Positions 1-6,192 of a stretch of 42,774 bases of DNA are shown piece by piece. The translations under genes and the position numbers were made by a program. A model generated the notes under the pieces. It was not told where the DNA came from. It was given only the letters and a program-made list of their open reading frames with translations, and did no database searches. Within the stretch, counting starts at the first letter, position 1, and every line of letters starts with the position of its first letter. Source of the stretch: a virus; IMG/VR virus record IMGVR_UViG_3300043219_000161, positions 1 to 42,774 of that record. One strand, given 5' to 3'.

Positions 1-127
1 GAATAAATCTTCCAGTACAAATCTTGGTTGCACGAAATCGAAATGCTCCAACTCCGAAACAGGCTTCTCAACTGACGGGTTAATATTGTACCTATGAGTT
101 CCCGACTTACTATACTTCGCAAAGTTA
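1..127. repeat. Direct terminal repeat, left copy
   Basis: These 127 bases are identical to bases 42648-42774. An exact end overlap of 127 is typical of a circular molecule closed by a short-read assembler with k=127, though a genuine short terminal redundancy cannot be excluded. The repeat lies inside a coding region that reads cleanly across the joined ends, which favours an assembly overlap. The unique genome length is then 42,647 bp. Confidence 0.95.
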
Positions 128-255
128 TACTCAATCAGCTCACCGAAACGATGGCTATCTAATTTCTGGTTTAACTTTACTGAACAGCCCTGACTATTTG
201 ACGTATCGATTACGTATTTTAGGCCGGTTAGTATTTGTTTTAGTTTGTTTTTCAT
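1..255 (-). CDS. N-terminal part of a 169-aa hypothetical protein that crosses the contig junction
   Basis: The ATG at 255 is preceded by an AAAAAGGATC ribosome-binding site and opens a leftward frame with no stop to base 1. When the ends are joined through the 127-base repeat, it continues in the same frame to the stop at 42393, giving 169 aa. The N-terminal part (MKNKLKQILTGLKYVID) is basic and the C-terminal part is acidic. I recognise no family. It lies between the YopX gene downstream and the 134-aa gene upstream in the leftward early unit. A shorter ORF beginning with TTG near 42698 is only an artefact of cutting the circle here. Confidence 0.85.
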   Translation of the reverse strand, partial: MKNKLKQILTGLKYVIDTSNSQGCSVKLNQKLDSHRFGELIEYNFAKYSKSGTHRYNINPSVEKPVSELEHFDFVQPRFVLEDLF

Positions 256-273
256 GTGTAGATCCTTTTTAAA

Positions 274-678
274 TTAATCTCTTGTATAGTTTGATTTTCT
301 TGCTTTAAGCGCGTCTCTACGTTCTTTTCTGTTTTTTGGCTCAGTATCATTAGGGGTCTTAATTTCTGGCACCATCATTGCGTCAAACTCCATTATTTCA
401 CGCTCCAACTCAAGTGGGCGCTCATCATATAATACATGAGTCATTTTCAACTCTTCAAGCTTTGATTTTGAATTAACGAGCATGAACTCACCAAAGTGTC
501 CAGCAATTAGTTGATTATCTGTATTGATAACTATTGGAACATCTGGAATTGCTGATTTAATCAAATCCATAAATTCTTCAACTGTACGATTTTCACCGAT
601 GTATATAATCTTTTGCTTTGGCTTTATAGAATCCATAGCTTCTATCATTTCTTCATATGGAGATTTCATTTCACTCAT
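274..678 (-). CDS. Hypothetical protein, 134 aa
   Basis: The start at 678 has a clear AAAAAGGATC ribosome-binding site seven to eight bases upstream. The protein is acidic in the middle and ends in a very basic tail (about residues 114-134, rich in K and R) that could bind nucleic acid. I do not recognise a family. It is the next gene upstream of the junction-spanning gene, 18 bp away, and follows the structured non-coding stretch at 736-888, from which it may be read through. Confidence 0.75.
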   Translation of the reverse strand: MSEMKSPYEEMIEAMDSIKPKQKIIYIGENRTVEEFMDLIKSAIPDVPIVINTDNQLIAGHFGEFMLVNSKSKLEELKMTHVLYDERPLELEREIMEFDAMMVPEIKTPNDTEPKNRKERRDALKARKSNYTRD

Positions 679-696
679 GTTGATCCTTTTTAAAAA

Positions 697-715
697 ATTA
701 ACATAAAGTGTTAAT
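697..715. promoter_or_regulatory. Perfect short palindrome upstream of the 134-aa gene
   Basis: ATTAACA, a five-base spacer TAAAG, then TGTTAAT form a perfect 7-bp inverted repeat 19 bp upstream of the ATG at 678. It could be an operator half-site pair or a small hairpin in the 5' leader. No protein partner can be assigned from sequence. Confidence 0.4.
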
Positions 716-735
716 TATTTTGGTTTAAAATACTA

Positions 736-888
736 CGGTAGGAATTGCCCTGATAACACTTGTCTCTAGCCCGTTACACTAGACCTGTACCATGGATGTT
801 CCGAGGTTCTCATGTCCACTCGTGCACTCTGTACCAAACACCTGACCTGACCAATTTCTCAGCCCCACAGCTCGAACGCATCCTACCG
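736..888 (-). ncRNA. Candidate multibranched structured RNA in the leftward unit
   Basis: This stretch lies in a 280-bp gene-free gap (679-958) and is visibly richer in G+C than the genes around it. The outer arms CGGTAGGA (736-743) and TCCTACCG (881-888) are perfectly complementary. Inside, read on the minus strand, TCTAG...CTAGA closes a 5-bp hairpin around TGTAACGGG, CTGA...TCAG closes a second, and GTTC-GAG can pair with CTCGGAAC. It lies within the leftward transcription unit, so I place it on that strand. It resembles no tRNA (no T-loop consensus, no 7-bp acceptor) and matches no RNA family I know. It could be an RNA, a DNA-level element such as an origin or packaging site, or a processed leader. 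Confidence 0.4.
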
Positions 889-906
889 CGTTATTATTAT
901 AAAACA

Positions 907-944
907 CTCCCCAAAAACCATCTTAGCATTTGATTAAGGGGGAG
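907..944 (-). terminator. Weak intrinsic terminator-like hairpin after the 52-aa gene
   Basis: Read leftward, CTCCCC (944-939) and GGGGAG (912-907) form a 6-bp GC-rich stem with a 26-base loop, followed by TGTTTTATA. It begins 15 bp beyond the stop of the small membrane-protein gene at 959. The large loop and interrupted U tract make it a weak or partial terminator that would let the structured element downstream be transcribed at a reduced level. Confidence 0.35.
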
Positions 945-958
945 GGTTGTCGTATTTG

Positions 959-1117
959 TTAGTTAAAGAAATTACCGAAATAAAGCGTTGTCAATACAAA
1001 CGCCGCCTTTACTGAGTCTCTAAACCATCCAACCCTTGACGGATTGCCATCTAATGCTATCCCAGAAATAATAGAGGCAGCAAAATATAATATTATTATT
1101 AATTGAAATCCGTTCAT
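959..1117 (-). CDS. Small membrane protein, 52 aa
   Basis: The ATG at 1117 is preceded by TTTAAAGGATCGAAT, the same type of ribosome-binding leader used by neighbouring leftward genes. Residues 4-21 (FQLIIILYFAASIISGIA) form a plausible transmembrane helix, and residues 38-51 are also hydrophobic, so one or two membrane passes are possible. No family is recognised. It sits alone between two structured non-coding elements (736-888 and 1135-1225). A phage membrane protein of this size could modify the host envelope or act in superinfection exclusion, but nothing in the sequence proves this. Confidence 0.6.
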   Translation of the reverse strand: MNGFQLIIILYFAASIISGIALDGNPSRVGWFRDSVKAAFVLTTLYFGNFFN

Positions 1118-1134
1118 ATTCGATCCTTTAAATT

Positions 1135-1225
1135 GAGTAACACAACCCGTCCAATCCTAGGATCAACAGGGAGATTAGTCACGACGAAATCAGAAAGCGT
1201 GACAGGAGGCCGGATTGTGTTACTC
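1135..1225 (-). ncRNA. Candidate three-way-junction RNA or DNA cruciform element
   Basis: The ends (1135-1149 and 1211-1225) form a 15-bp inverted repeat with a single G-U or mismatched position. Inside are two further arms: GTCACG (1178-1183) with CGTGAC (1198-1203), and the perfect 10-bp palindrome ATCCTAGGAT near 1153-1162. Together they make a compact three-arm fold of 91 bases between the 52-aa gene and the 414-aa gene. No U tract follows, so it is not a standard terminator. An AAGGATCAATAG leader lies just upstream on the minus strand (about 1243-1257) without a start codon after it. Function unknown. Confidence 0.45.
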
Positions 1226-1273
1226 GTTATAAAATTTATGTGGTGTGCTATTGATCCTTACACATAATGTATA

Positions 1274-2518
1274 TTAATTATCTGAACTTTGTATAAATAT
1301 TCCAGCCTGACCCTCAATAAATTCAATTGATACGACTTTTACGAAAACAGTTTTACCTTCATCGTGCGCCCGTTCAAGTTGATCAACCGTTATTTGAGAG
1401 CAGGATTTTGTCAGAGATTTAATTTCCTCAACACGTTTTTCCTCAGCCTCAATATTTTCCCGTTCTAGGCGCTCAGAATTAGCTATTGCATCACGTTCCC
1501 GCTGTTCTGCCGCTTCCTTGTCTTTAACGGCTTGAGCGGCTTCATCGTCTGATTTTTGCTTAGCTAGCGTTTGGAGCCTTGCTTTACGGTCTGACTCATC
1601 TTTCTCATCGTCACGCTTTTTCTGGGCTTTCTCTTCTGATTTGATACGGGCGGCTTCTATCTTTTCAGCCTCTTCTTTCTCAGCTTTGAGTCGTTCGTTT
1701 TCGAGTCGGGTTTCTTCCTGTATTCTATCAGCCTCAATTTTTGCCAGACGTTCAGCTTCAGCCCCTTCCTTAATAGCTTCATCACGCTCGGCTCTTTTAT
1801 GCTTAGCGCTATGCAGAAGGTCTTCATATAAACCATCGGCCATTTCACCGAGATCAATTGAATCATAATGCTCAACGAACTCAGAAAGGTTTAAGCACTC
1901 GGTTTGACGACTGATACGCAAATCCTGTTTACGTGTAACTTCTAGAGCCTCTGCAACCTTTACTCTCTGGCCAGCAATGAAGTTATCAAAAACAGAATGA
2001 GCCATTCCTGAAAAATCCATTTCCTCAGTAAAGCCACATTCAGAGGCAAGTTTTGAACGCTCATCCTGAACTAGTTTGAGTCGGGTTACTTCGATCTGCT
2101 CATTATGGGTTTCGATTGCTTTCATATCGGCTTCATCATCAGATATATTTGCCTTGATATAATTAGCAAGCGCATCATTTCCAGATTTGGCTTTGTTGAG
2201 ATCTTCATTACATGATTTACGGGCTTTCTCAGTGGTGGTGCGTATCTTTGCAATGTCGTTGCGGTGCCTGAACGCCCTATCAAGTAACGTTTTAGGTACA
2301 GCTTCATTAGTACCTTTAAATGCCGCAAACTCTTCAAGTATCGCCTCTCTATTCTCGTTATGAGTCTCAAAGGTTTGCAGCATTGGAACGAACTTTTCTT
2401 TCAGCTCTGCAACTCGGTTTACTGGTATGAGTGACTCGTCAAAACCTACTATCTCGTAGCTCTGCACTGTTAATTCACCTGTTTTTACTTCTTCTGTTAC
2501 TTCGATTTCTTGTGTCAT
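1274..2518 (-). CDS. Recombination-linked coiled-coil protein, 414 aa
   Basis: Residues 20-170 resemble the helical N-terminal part of phage proteins that accompany YqaJ/RecT-type recombination genes (DUF1351-like; weak, from memory of the family pattern ...KVR...K..N). Residues about 235-375 are an almost uninterrupted Glu/Lys/Arg/Ala-rich coiled coil. There are no membrane segments. The gene begins 3 bp after the nuclease gene stop, so the two are co-transcribed and translationally close. A structural or adaptor role in phage homologous recombination is inferred from position only. Its length is greater than the roughly 300 aa usual for DUF1351 proteins, mainly because of the long coiled coil. 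Confidence 0.75.
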   Translation of the reverse strand: MTQEIEVTEEVKTGELTVQSYEIVGFDESLIPVNRVAELKEKFVPMLQTFETHNENREAILEEFAAFKGTNEAVPKTLLDRAFRHRNDIAKIRTTTEKARKSCNEDLNKAKSGNDALANYIKANISDDEADMKAIETHNEQIEVTRLKLVQDERSKLASECGFTEEMDFSGMAHSVFDNFIAGQRVKVAEALEVTRKQDLRISRQTECLNLSEFVEHYDSIDLGEMADGLYEDLLHSAKHKRAERDEAIKEGAEAERLAKIEADRIQEETRLENERLKAEKEEAEKIEAARIKSEEKAQKKRDDEKDESDRKARLQTLAKQKSDDEAAQAVKDKEAAEQRERDAIANSERLERENIEAEEKRVEEIKSLTKSCSQITVDQLERAHDEGKTVFVKVVSIEFIEGQAGIFIQSSDN

Positions 2519-2521
2519 AAT

Positions 2522-3187
2522 TTATACTTCCTCTTTATAATTAATTTGATGTTTTTTAAGTGTTTCGATTAATTTATTTACTTCTTCTTTTGCTAGTTCA
2601 ATTTCGTTCTCAAGTTTAAATAAGAACTTTTCATCTGGGTATACTCTGACTTTAACCAGCTTATATCCTGGGTAATAGGCGAATAAGTCAACACAGTCGA
2701 ACCCTGCGCCATATATCTCACCCTGAACCTGTGTGTAATAATCCTTAACCAGTAATTCAGGGTTAAGCAGGTATTCAATGAATTTTTTATATTCAGGACA
2801 TTTAGCCTCAACACCTATAAACTCATTTCCTCTGCGGTAATGACCGTCTGGTGATACTCCGACAAAATTAGTGAACTCAAAGAAGCCGCCATTATTAACC
2901 ACACAGAACATTAAGCTTTCATACTCAATTATTGCCAATGGTTCAAGATCACCACCTCTCTGTGTCGACTTATTCCCGTAAAACTCTGTTTCAACTGGCT
3001 CGCCCGAAAGCGTCTCGACTGCTATTCGTTTGATTGTGCCTGTATAGCCCAGTGAGTCTTTCTTAGATAAGAGAGTACCAAAAGATGTGCCAGTTACTTT
3101 CTTAGCCCTATGGCCAAGCCATTCCTCGGTATTCTGCTCTATATCGTGAAATATTCTAGAGCTGTTCGGGTGTATTGATTTAAACAT
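2522..3187 (-). CDS. YqaJ-family (lambda Exo-like) recombination nuclease
   Basis: This is a probable 5'-3' double-strand exonuclease that resects DNA ends for single-strand annealing. The PD-(D/E)XK core is visible: a GTSFGTLL segment at 33-40, the acidic RGGDLEP at 77-83, SPDG with Asp114, and GVEAKCP with Glu127 and Lys129. This matches the D-E-x-K arrangement of lambda Exo and YqaJ. The length of 221 aa is normal for the family. Its ATG overlaps the stop of the upstream 183-aa gene by one base (TAATG), so translation is coupled. No RecT or Bet annealase is recognisable beside it; the 183-aa protein may serve as the partner. Confidence 0.9.
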   Translation of the reverse strand: MFKSIHPNSSRIFHDIEQNTEEWLGHRAKKVTGTSFGTLLSKKDSLGYTGTIKRIAVETLSGEPVETEFYGNKSTQRGGDLEPLAIIEYESLMFCVVNNGGFFEFTNFVGVSPDGHYRRGNEFIGVEAKCPEYKKFIEYLLNPELLVKDYYTQVQGEIYGAGFDCVDLFAYYPGYKLVKVRVYPDEKFLFKLENEIELAKEEVNKLIETLKKHQINYKEEV

Positions 3188-3738
3188 TATTCTTCCCTCG
3201 CTTCATCTGTGTTTTCAGCTTTAAGTTCTTCAGCTTCAGCAATTTTATTAGATACATCATGCAACAATTGAGCCTTGCTATCGACAGATAACTTATACTT
3301 CTTCTCAACCTGATCAATTGTAAACCCGTTTGATACCATATGATTTACAGCATTTGTCCATGTCTCAGTATTTGGGAGAAGGTCGGGCAGCTCTGCTCTT
3401 GGAGCAAAATCTCGCAACCTTAAACATCGTTCACCTTTATGTCTACCTACGAAGACCTGTATTTTAATACCGCGCCAATCCTCGATAAACTCAGACTTAG
3501 CAAACTTCTCAATTATCTTACTGTTGCCTACATTCATAACCATTGGTTTTAACCATTCTGCTTGCTCTACAAAATGAGCCACTACACAATGATTAGTACC
3601 TTGAGCGCTCTTTATCTTAACGTCTTTAACTGCGTAATCAATTGTAAGCACTACATCCTTATACTCAGGGGCAAGGCTGAACGCCCCTAGGTAGTCTTGA
3701 TTCTTTGAGCTTCTCCAGTGTGTTTTTTGTTCTGTCAT
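3187..3738 (-). CDS. Single-strand-DNA-binding-like phage recombination accessory protein, 183 aa
   Basis: The N-terminus (THWRSSKNQDYLGAFSL) and the pattern of hydrophobic strands ending in an IEDWRGIKIQVFVG segment match a widespread phage family that sits next to YqaJ nucleases and is usually left unnamed. The beta-rich body suggests an OB-like fold, and the tail (about 155-183) is very acidic, as in SSB proteins. It overlaps the nuclease start by one base. The start at 3738 has an AAAAAGGATCGATAGT leader. A role in binding single strands made by the nuclease is inferred from family context and the acidic tail. Confidence 0.7.
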   Translation of the reverse strand: MTEQKTHWRSSKNQDYLGAFSLAPEYKDVVLTIDYAVKDVKIKSAQGTNHCVVAHFVEQAEWLKPMVMNVGNSKIIEKFAKSEFIEDWRGIKIQVFVGRHKGERCLRLRDFAPRAELPDLLPNTETWTNAVNHMVSNGFTIDQVEKKYKLSVDSKAQLLHDVSNKIAEAEELKAENTDEAREE

Positions 3739-3761
3739 ACTATCGATCCTTTTTAAGTGTT

Positions 3762-3884
3762 TTAATAGTGTGTTTCAATTTCGTCTTCTTCATCATTTTC
3801 ATGCGAGTCAGAATCTAAAGGGTCTTGCCACGGATAATGCCCGTGTATCTCTTTGAATATTTCATCTTCTGCATGGTCACCCAT
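3762..3884 (-). CDS. Very acidic small protein, 40 aa
   Basis: The ATG at 3884 follows AAAAGGAGAGGTTTGTA, a strong ribosome-binding site, and overlaps the TAA of the preceding small ORF (TAATG). The product has many Asp and Glu residues (for example HENDEEDEIETHY at the end) and almost no basic residues. The family is unknown. Early phage proteins this acidic sometimes mimic DNA, but here that is only a possibility. It is the second gene of the leftward early unit, 23 bp before the recombination genes. Confidence 0.65.
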   Translation of the reverse strand: MGDHAEDEIFKEIHGHYPWQDPLDSDSHENDEEDEIETHY

Positions 3885-3988
3885 TACAAACCTCTCCTTT
3901 TAATATACCGTGAAACCGCCCCAAAGCAAAGAGACGCTATAACTCGCTGATCTCTTTGGGGTGGGTTGTTGAAGTCTGTGAGTTTCAT
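3884..3988 (-). CDS. First small ORF of the leftward early unit, 34 aa, with a hairpin inside
   Basis: The ATG at 3988 follows TTAAGGATCGACAAG, the same leader sequence used by other leftward genes, and starts about 26 bases after the predicted transcription start. The peptide is basic (ends in YIKRRGL) and its stop overlaps the next start codon. The coding sequence contains a strong hairpin: AAAGAGA (3928-3934) with TCTCTTT (3951-3957) and CCCC (3919-3922) with GGGG (3958-3961). A coding leader with a stable hairpin is consistent with a leader peptide or mRNA stabiliser, but a genuine small protein is equally possible. Confidence 0.55.
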   Translation of the reverse strand: MKLTDFNNPPQRDQRVIASLCFGAVSRYIKRRGL

Positions 3989-4020
3989 CTTGTCGATCCT
4001 TAATTAATTAGTGTTCCCTA

Positions 4021-4049
4021 ATAATATAATAGTGCGGGGCGGTTGTCAA
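4021..4049 (-). promoter_or_regulatory. Strong sigma70-like promoter for the leftward early unit
   Basis: On the minus strand TTGACA (4049-4044) is separated by exactly 17 bases from TATTAT (4026-4021). The predicted start is near 4014, about 26 bases before the first leftward ATG at 3988. No other near-consensus promoter is evident upstream of the recombination genes, so this probably drives the whole leftward set at least to the first terminator-like hairpin. Confidence 0.75.
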
Positions 4050-4130
4050 GTGTTTTTATTAATAAACTTTATTCGCACACTTTTAAATTAAATAATGTAT
4101 ATTTTCACTATAACCAATAACGGAGTAAAT

Positions 4131-4367
4131 ATGACAAGAGCAGAAGTACAAAAAGCAATAAGAAAGAGCGACATTCAAGGAGAGGTGTTTTCATACCTTT
4201 GGAATAGACGCAAGAATGTAGGCGGCTCAAGACTTAAGGATATAGCTAATAGACTGGGTAGAGGATCGGACAGGGTTAGTAATGGGATTAAGCCGCTTAT
4301 TAAGAAGAAGTATGTTGTGAAGGATGATAAGGGGTTGTATAGTGTTTCAGATGAGGTGACGGTATAA
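4131..4367 (+). CDS. Small winged-helix-like DNA-binding protein, 78 aa
   Basis: I choose the ATG at 4131 because GGAG lies seven bases upstream; a longer reading from 4095 lacks a ribosome-binding site. Residues about 20-65 read as helix-turn-helix plus wing: a helix around EVFSYLWNRR, a second around LKDIANRLG, a recognition helix around RVSNGIKPLI, then KKYVVKDDKGLYSV as a beta wing. This resembles MarR- or ArsR-type wings. As the first rightward gene facing the leftward promoter it is a candidate regulator of the divergent early region. The stop overlaps the next ATG. Confidence 0.65.
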   Translation: MTRAEVQKAIRKSDIQGEVFSYLWNRRKNVGGSRLKDIANRLGRGSDRVSNGIKPLIKKKYVVKDDKGLYSVSDEVTV

Positions 4368-4819
4368 TGAGTACTATAGAAAAACAGATTGAGAGCGCTG
4401 AGATTGTTATAAAAAATCAGGGTGGTGAATATGACGACGCTAATGTTTCATGTAACGCCATAGATTGCAGAGACTGCTTTGGCAATGGCTTTGGGTGCGG
4501 GTTAACTTACACAGACTTCAAAGGCTTTATGGATAAACACAACCCAGAACCAAAGCTAACAACAAAGCTAGAACTTGAAAACGCCACAGAGTTTAAAGAG
4601 GTGCATGAGCCTATGACATACGCAGAGAAGCAAGAGAGAGATATATTGTATATCCATAAAAGAAACCAAATTAAGAAAGATGAGCTTTTACTCTCTGCTG
4701 GTGGTGGTCTTATTGCTAGCTATGAAGACGGCAAAGTAAATGTGTGCAGTGGTAGCTTATCCATTAAAGAAGCCCAAGCCCTCAATAAATGGCTAACAAA
4801 AATGCTTGAGGTGAAGTAA
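4367..4819 (+). CDS. Hypothetical protein, 150 aa, with a Cys-rich N-terminal segment
   Basis: Cysteines in CNAIDCRDCFGNGFGC (about residues 29-44) could coordinate a metal ion. The middle is charged and helical. The C-terminal 40 residues (alternating strands, then a helix ending in NKWLTKMLEVK) look like a small alpha-beta unit. I do not recognise the family. The ATG overlaps the stop of the winged-helix gene, and its own stop overlaps the next ATG, so it lies in a tightly coupled operon. Confidence 0.75.
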   Translation: MSTIEKQIESAEIVIKNQGGEYDDANVSCNAIDCRDCFGNGFGCGLTYTDFKGFMDKHNPEPKLTTKLELENATEFKEVHEPMTYAEKQERDILYIHKRNQIKKDELLLSAGGGLIASYEDGKVNVCSGSLSIKEAQALNKWLTKMLEVK

Positions 4820-4974
4820 TGATAAAACTAAAACGAATAATTAAAACAGCACTTTGTGGAATCGGGCTACATTTATTTTATCCAATTGAAGACGCACAAT
4901 TTGAGTATACCGGAAAATACAAATGTAAAAACTGTGGCAGACGTCAAATATTTCTGAATAATGAAGGCGGTTAA
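4819..4974 (+). CDS. Small zinc-ribbon-like protein, 51 aa
   Basis: This short ORF starts with ATG overlapping the previous TAA and ends three bases before the next ATG. It has a basic N-terminus, a short hydrophobic patch and a single CKNCGRR knuckle near residues 36-42. One CxxC pair alone would need a partner or dimer to hold zinc. The function is unknown. Placement and overlap with its neighbours are the main support. Confidence 0.55.
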   Translation: MIKLKRIIKTALCGIGLHLFYPIEDAQFEYTGKYKCKNCGRRQIFLNNEGG

Positions 4975-4976
4975 AG

Positions 4977-5150
4977 ATGAGTAAAGGCCGTCCAAACAGA
5001 CAATACAACACAGCCAAACGAGAGACAGAGGAAGCGGAAATGATTGACTCAATGCAGGACAACCCAGACAATGTTGAACGTGACGAAAGCGAATTAGATG
5101 TTTGCGATTTGATGGGTACGACAATGCACGATGATGAGGAATGGGAATGA
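4977..5150 (+). CDS. Hypothetical acidic protein, 57 aa
   Basis: The ATG at 4977 comes two bases after the previous stop, with GGCGG upstream as a probable ribosome-binding site. The N-terminus (MSKGRPNRQYNTAKR) is basic and the remainder is strongly acidic, ending in HDDEEWE. No family is recognised. Its stop overlaps the following start codon (ATGA). Confidence 0.55.
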   Translation: MSKGRPNRQYNTAKRETEEAEMIDSMQDNPDNVERDESELDVCDLMGTTMHDDEEWE

Positions 5151-5386
5151 TTAAGTGTCAAGAATGCGGTAAAACAGCTCACGCGTTATACAAATGTAGA
5201 TTCGGTCAAGATGCGCTTTGCAAAGATTGCGGTAAAGATTATCCTACAATTGTGTTTGAACCATTTTTTCCTTATGACCCACATAAGTCAATGGGTGAAT
5301 ATTATGTTAGAATGTCTTCAATATTTAATGAACTTAAACCAATGTATATCTCAAGGGGTTTGCTGCCAAAAGGAGTAACCAAATGA
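5147..5386 (+). CDS. Zinc-ribbon protein, 79 aa
   Basis: Two Cys pairs, CQECGK near the N-terminus and CKDCGK about 22 residues later, form a typical small zinc ribbon. The rest carries aromatic residues and no clear domain. I place the start at 5147, where ATG overlaps the previous stop and GAGGAATGGGA lies upstream; an in-frame ATG six bases earlier is also possible. The role is unknown; such ribbons often bind nucleic acid or host proteins. Confidence 0.65.
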   Translation: MIKCQECGKTAHALYKCRFGQDALCKDCGKDYPTIVFEPFFPYDPHKSMGEYYVRMSSIFNELKPMYISRGLLPKGVTK

Positions 5387-5445
5387 ACACAACCAACGAT
5401 ACATATACAATCAACAAGGCTCGTAAGCCACAATGGAGGAAGTGA
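5383..5445 (+). CDS. Possible micro-ORF, 20 aa
   Basis: An ATG at 5383 overlaps the previous stop (ATGA) and is preceded by AAAAGGAGTAACCAA, a strong ribosome-binding site. It encodes 20 residues ending in KPQWRK and its TGA overlaps the next ATG. The good ribosome-binding site and two-sided overlap suggest it is translated, perhaps mainly to couple its neighbours. A functional peptide is unproven. Confidence 0.4.
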   Translation: MNTTNDTYTINKARKPQWRK

Positions 5446-5576
5446 TGTTAATATGGTGCGACTTTATAGAGGGTTTCATTCTTGAAGATAGCCACGATGT
5501 TTCAATGGGGTTAGATTTATTTGGTATGATTAATGATGAATGGAAAAACTTAGGATATATCTATTTTGGATATTAA
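5445..5576 (+). CDS. Hypothetical protein, 43 aa
   Basis: The ATG at 5445 overlaps the previous TGA and is preceded by GGAGGAAGTG. The product is short, acidic and rich in aromatic residues (ends in LGYIYFGY). No family is recognised. Strong ribosome-binding sequence and position within an unbroken series of overlapping genes support translation. Confidence 0.5.
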   Translation: MLIWCDFIEGFILEDSHDVSMGLDLFGMINDEWKNLGYIYFGY

Positions 5577-5603
5577 CAGCCCACAACGGGCAAAGGAGTA
5601 AAA

Positions 5604-6140
5604 ATGGGCACTAAATGGAATAAAATACTAGAAGTTATATTGGAGAAAAAGAGTATGGGTGTTAATGAATATAAGACGCTTGAAGAGAGGATAGAGAGCC
5701 TTGAGAATCAACTTTATACAAGCAACAGGCCAACGCTCGCAAAGGGCGAATCTAGGCTTGAGAAGCGAATAGAAAGCATATTAAAGTACATAACCATTGG
5801 CAATGACTATATAACAATACAAGACTCTGAAAAAGGGTTGAGCTACAACGTTGATAGCGATGGAATACATTGTTCACTAGAAGGGAACGATGTTAATAGA
5901 GTAAATAAGAAGTCAAAAATATGTGATTTCATTGTTACACCTGGGAAAGCCTCTGATGCAAATTTTGGAGATTTATTTATTTGCAATGACCCTTCTGAAA
6001 TTAATAGTACAGCGCCTATTGGAATTGTTGCTGTTGATGCTGATAAATATATCGGCGTGCAGTATCTATATGATGGGCTTATAAGGTGGAATGAATGGGA
6101 TCATGAAGAGGAAGGTTTAATATTTAAGCGGAAAATGTAA
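5604..6140 (+). CDS. Hypothetical protein, 178 aa, coiled coil then beta-rich
   Basis: The ATG follows AAAGGAGTAAAA, an excellent ribosome-binding site. Residues about 20-70 form a short Glu/Lys coiled coil, and the remainder is beta-rich with repeated I-x-D and V-D-S-D turns, resembling small domains attached to phage virion proteins. Nothing confirms a virion role, and it lies in the early region. It is the last gene before a new promoter and an RNA-structured leader, so transcription may partly end here. Confidence 0.65.
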   Translation: MGTKWNKILEVILEKKSMGVNEYKTLEERIESLENQLYTSNRPTLAKGESRLEKRIESILKYITIGNDYITIQDSEKGLSYNVDSDGIHCSLEGNDVNRVNKKSKICDFIVTPGKASDANFGDLFICNDPSEINSTAPIGIVAVDADKYIGVQYLYDGLIRWNEWDHEEEGLIFKRKM

Positions 6141-6148
6141 AATAACCC

Positions 6149-6177
6149 TTGACAACAACTTTTCATTAAGTTAGTAT
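6149..6177 (+). promoter_or_regulatory. Sigma70-like promoter before the structured leader
   Basis: TTGACA at 6149-6154 and TAGTAT at 6172-6177 are separated by 17 bases. The predicted start is near 6184, so the transcript begins about nine bases upstream of the first paired segment of the leader at 6193. Confidence 0.75.
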
Positions 6178-6192
6178 AGGTGTACAAATATA

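Noticed and set aside
809-883. A short leftward ORF (24 codons) within the structured 736-888 element
   Set aside because: The element's inverted repeats explain the conserved look better, and the ORF has only a poor start context.
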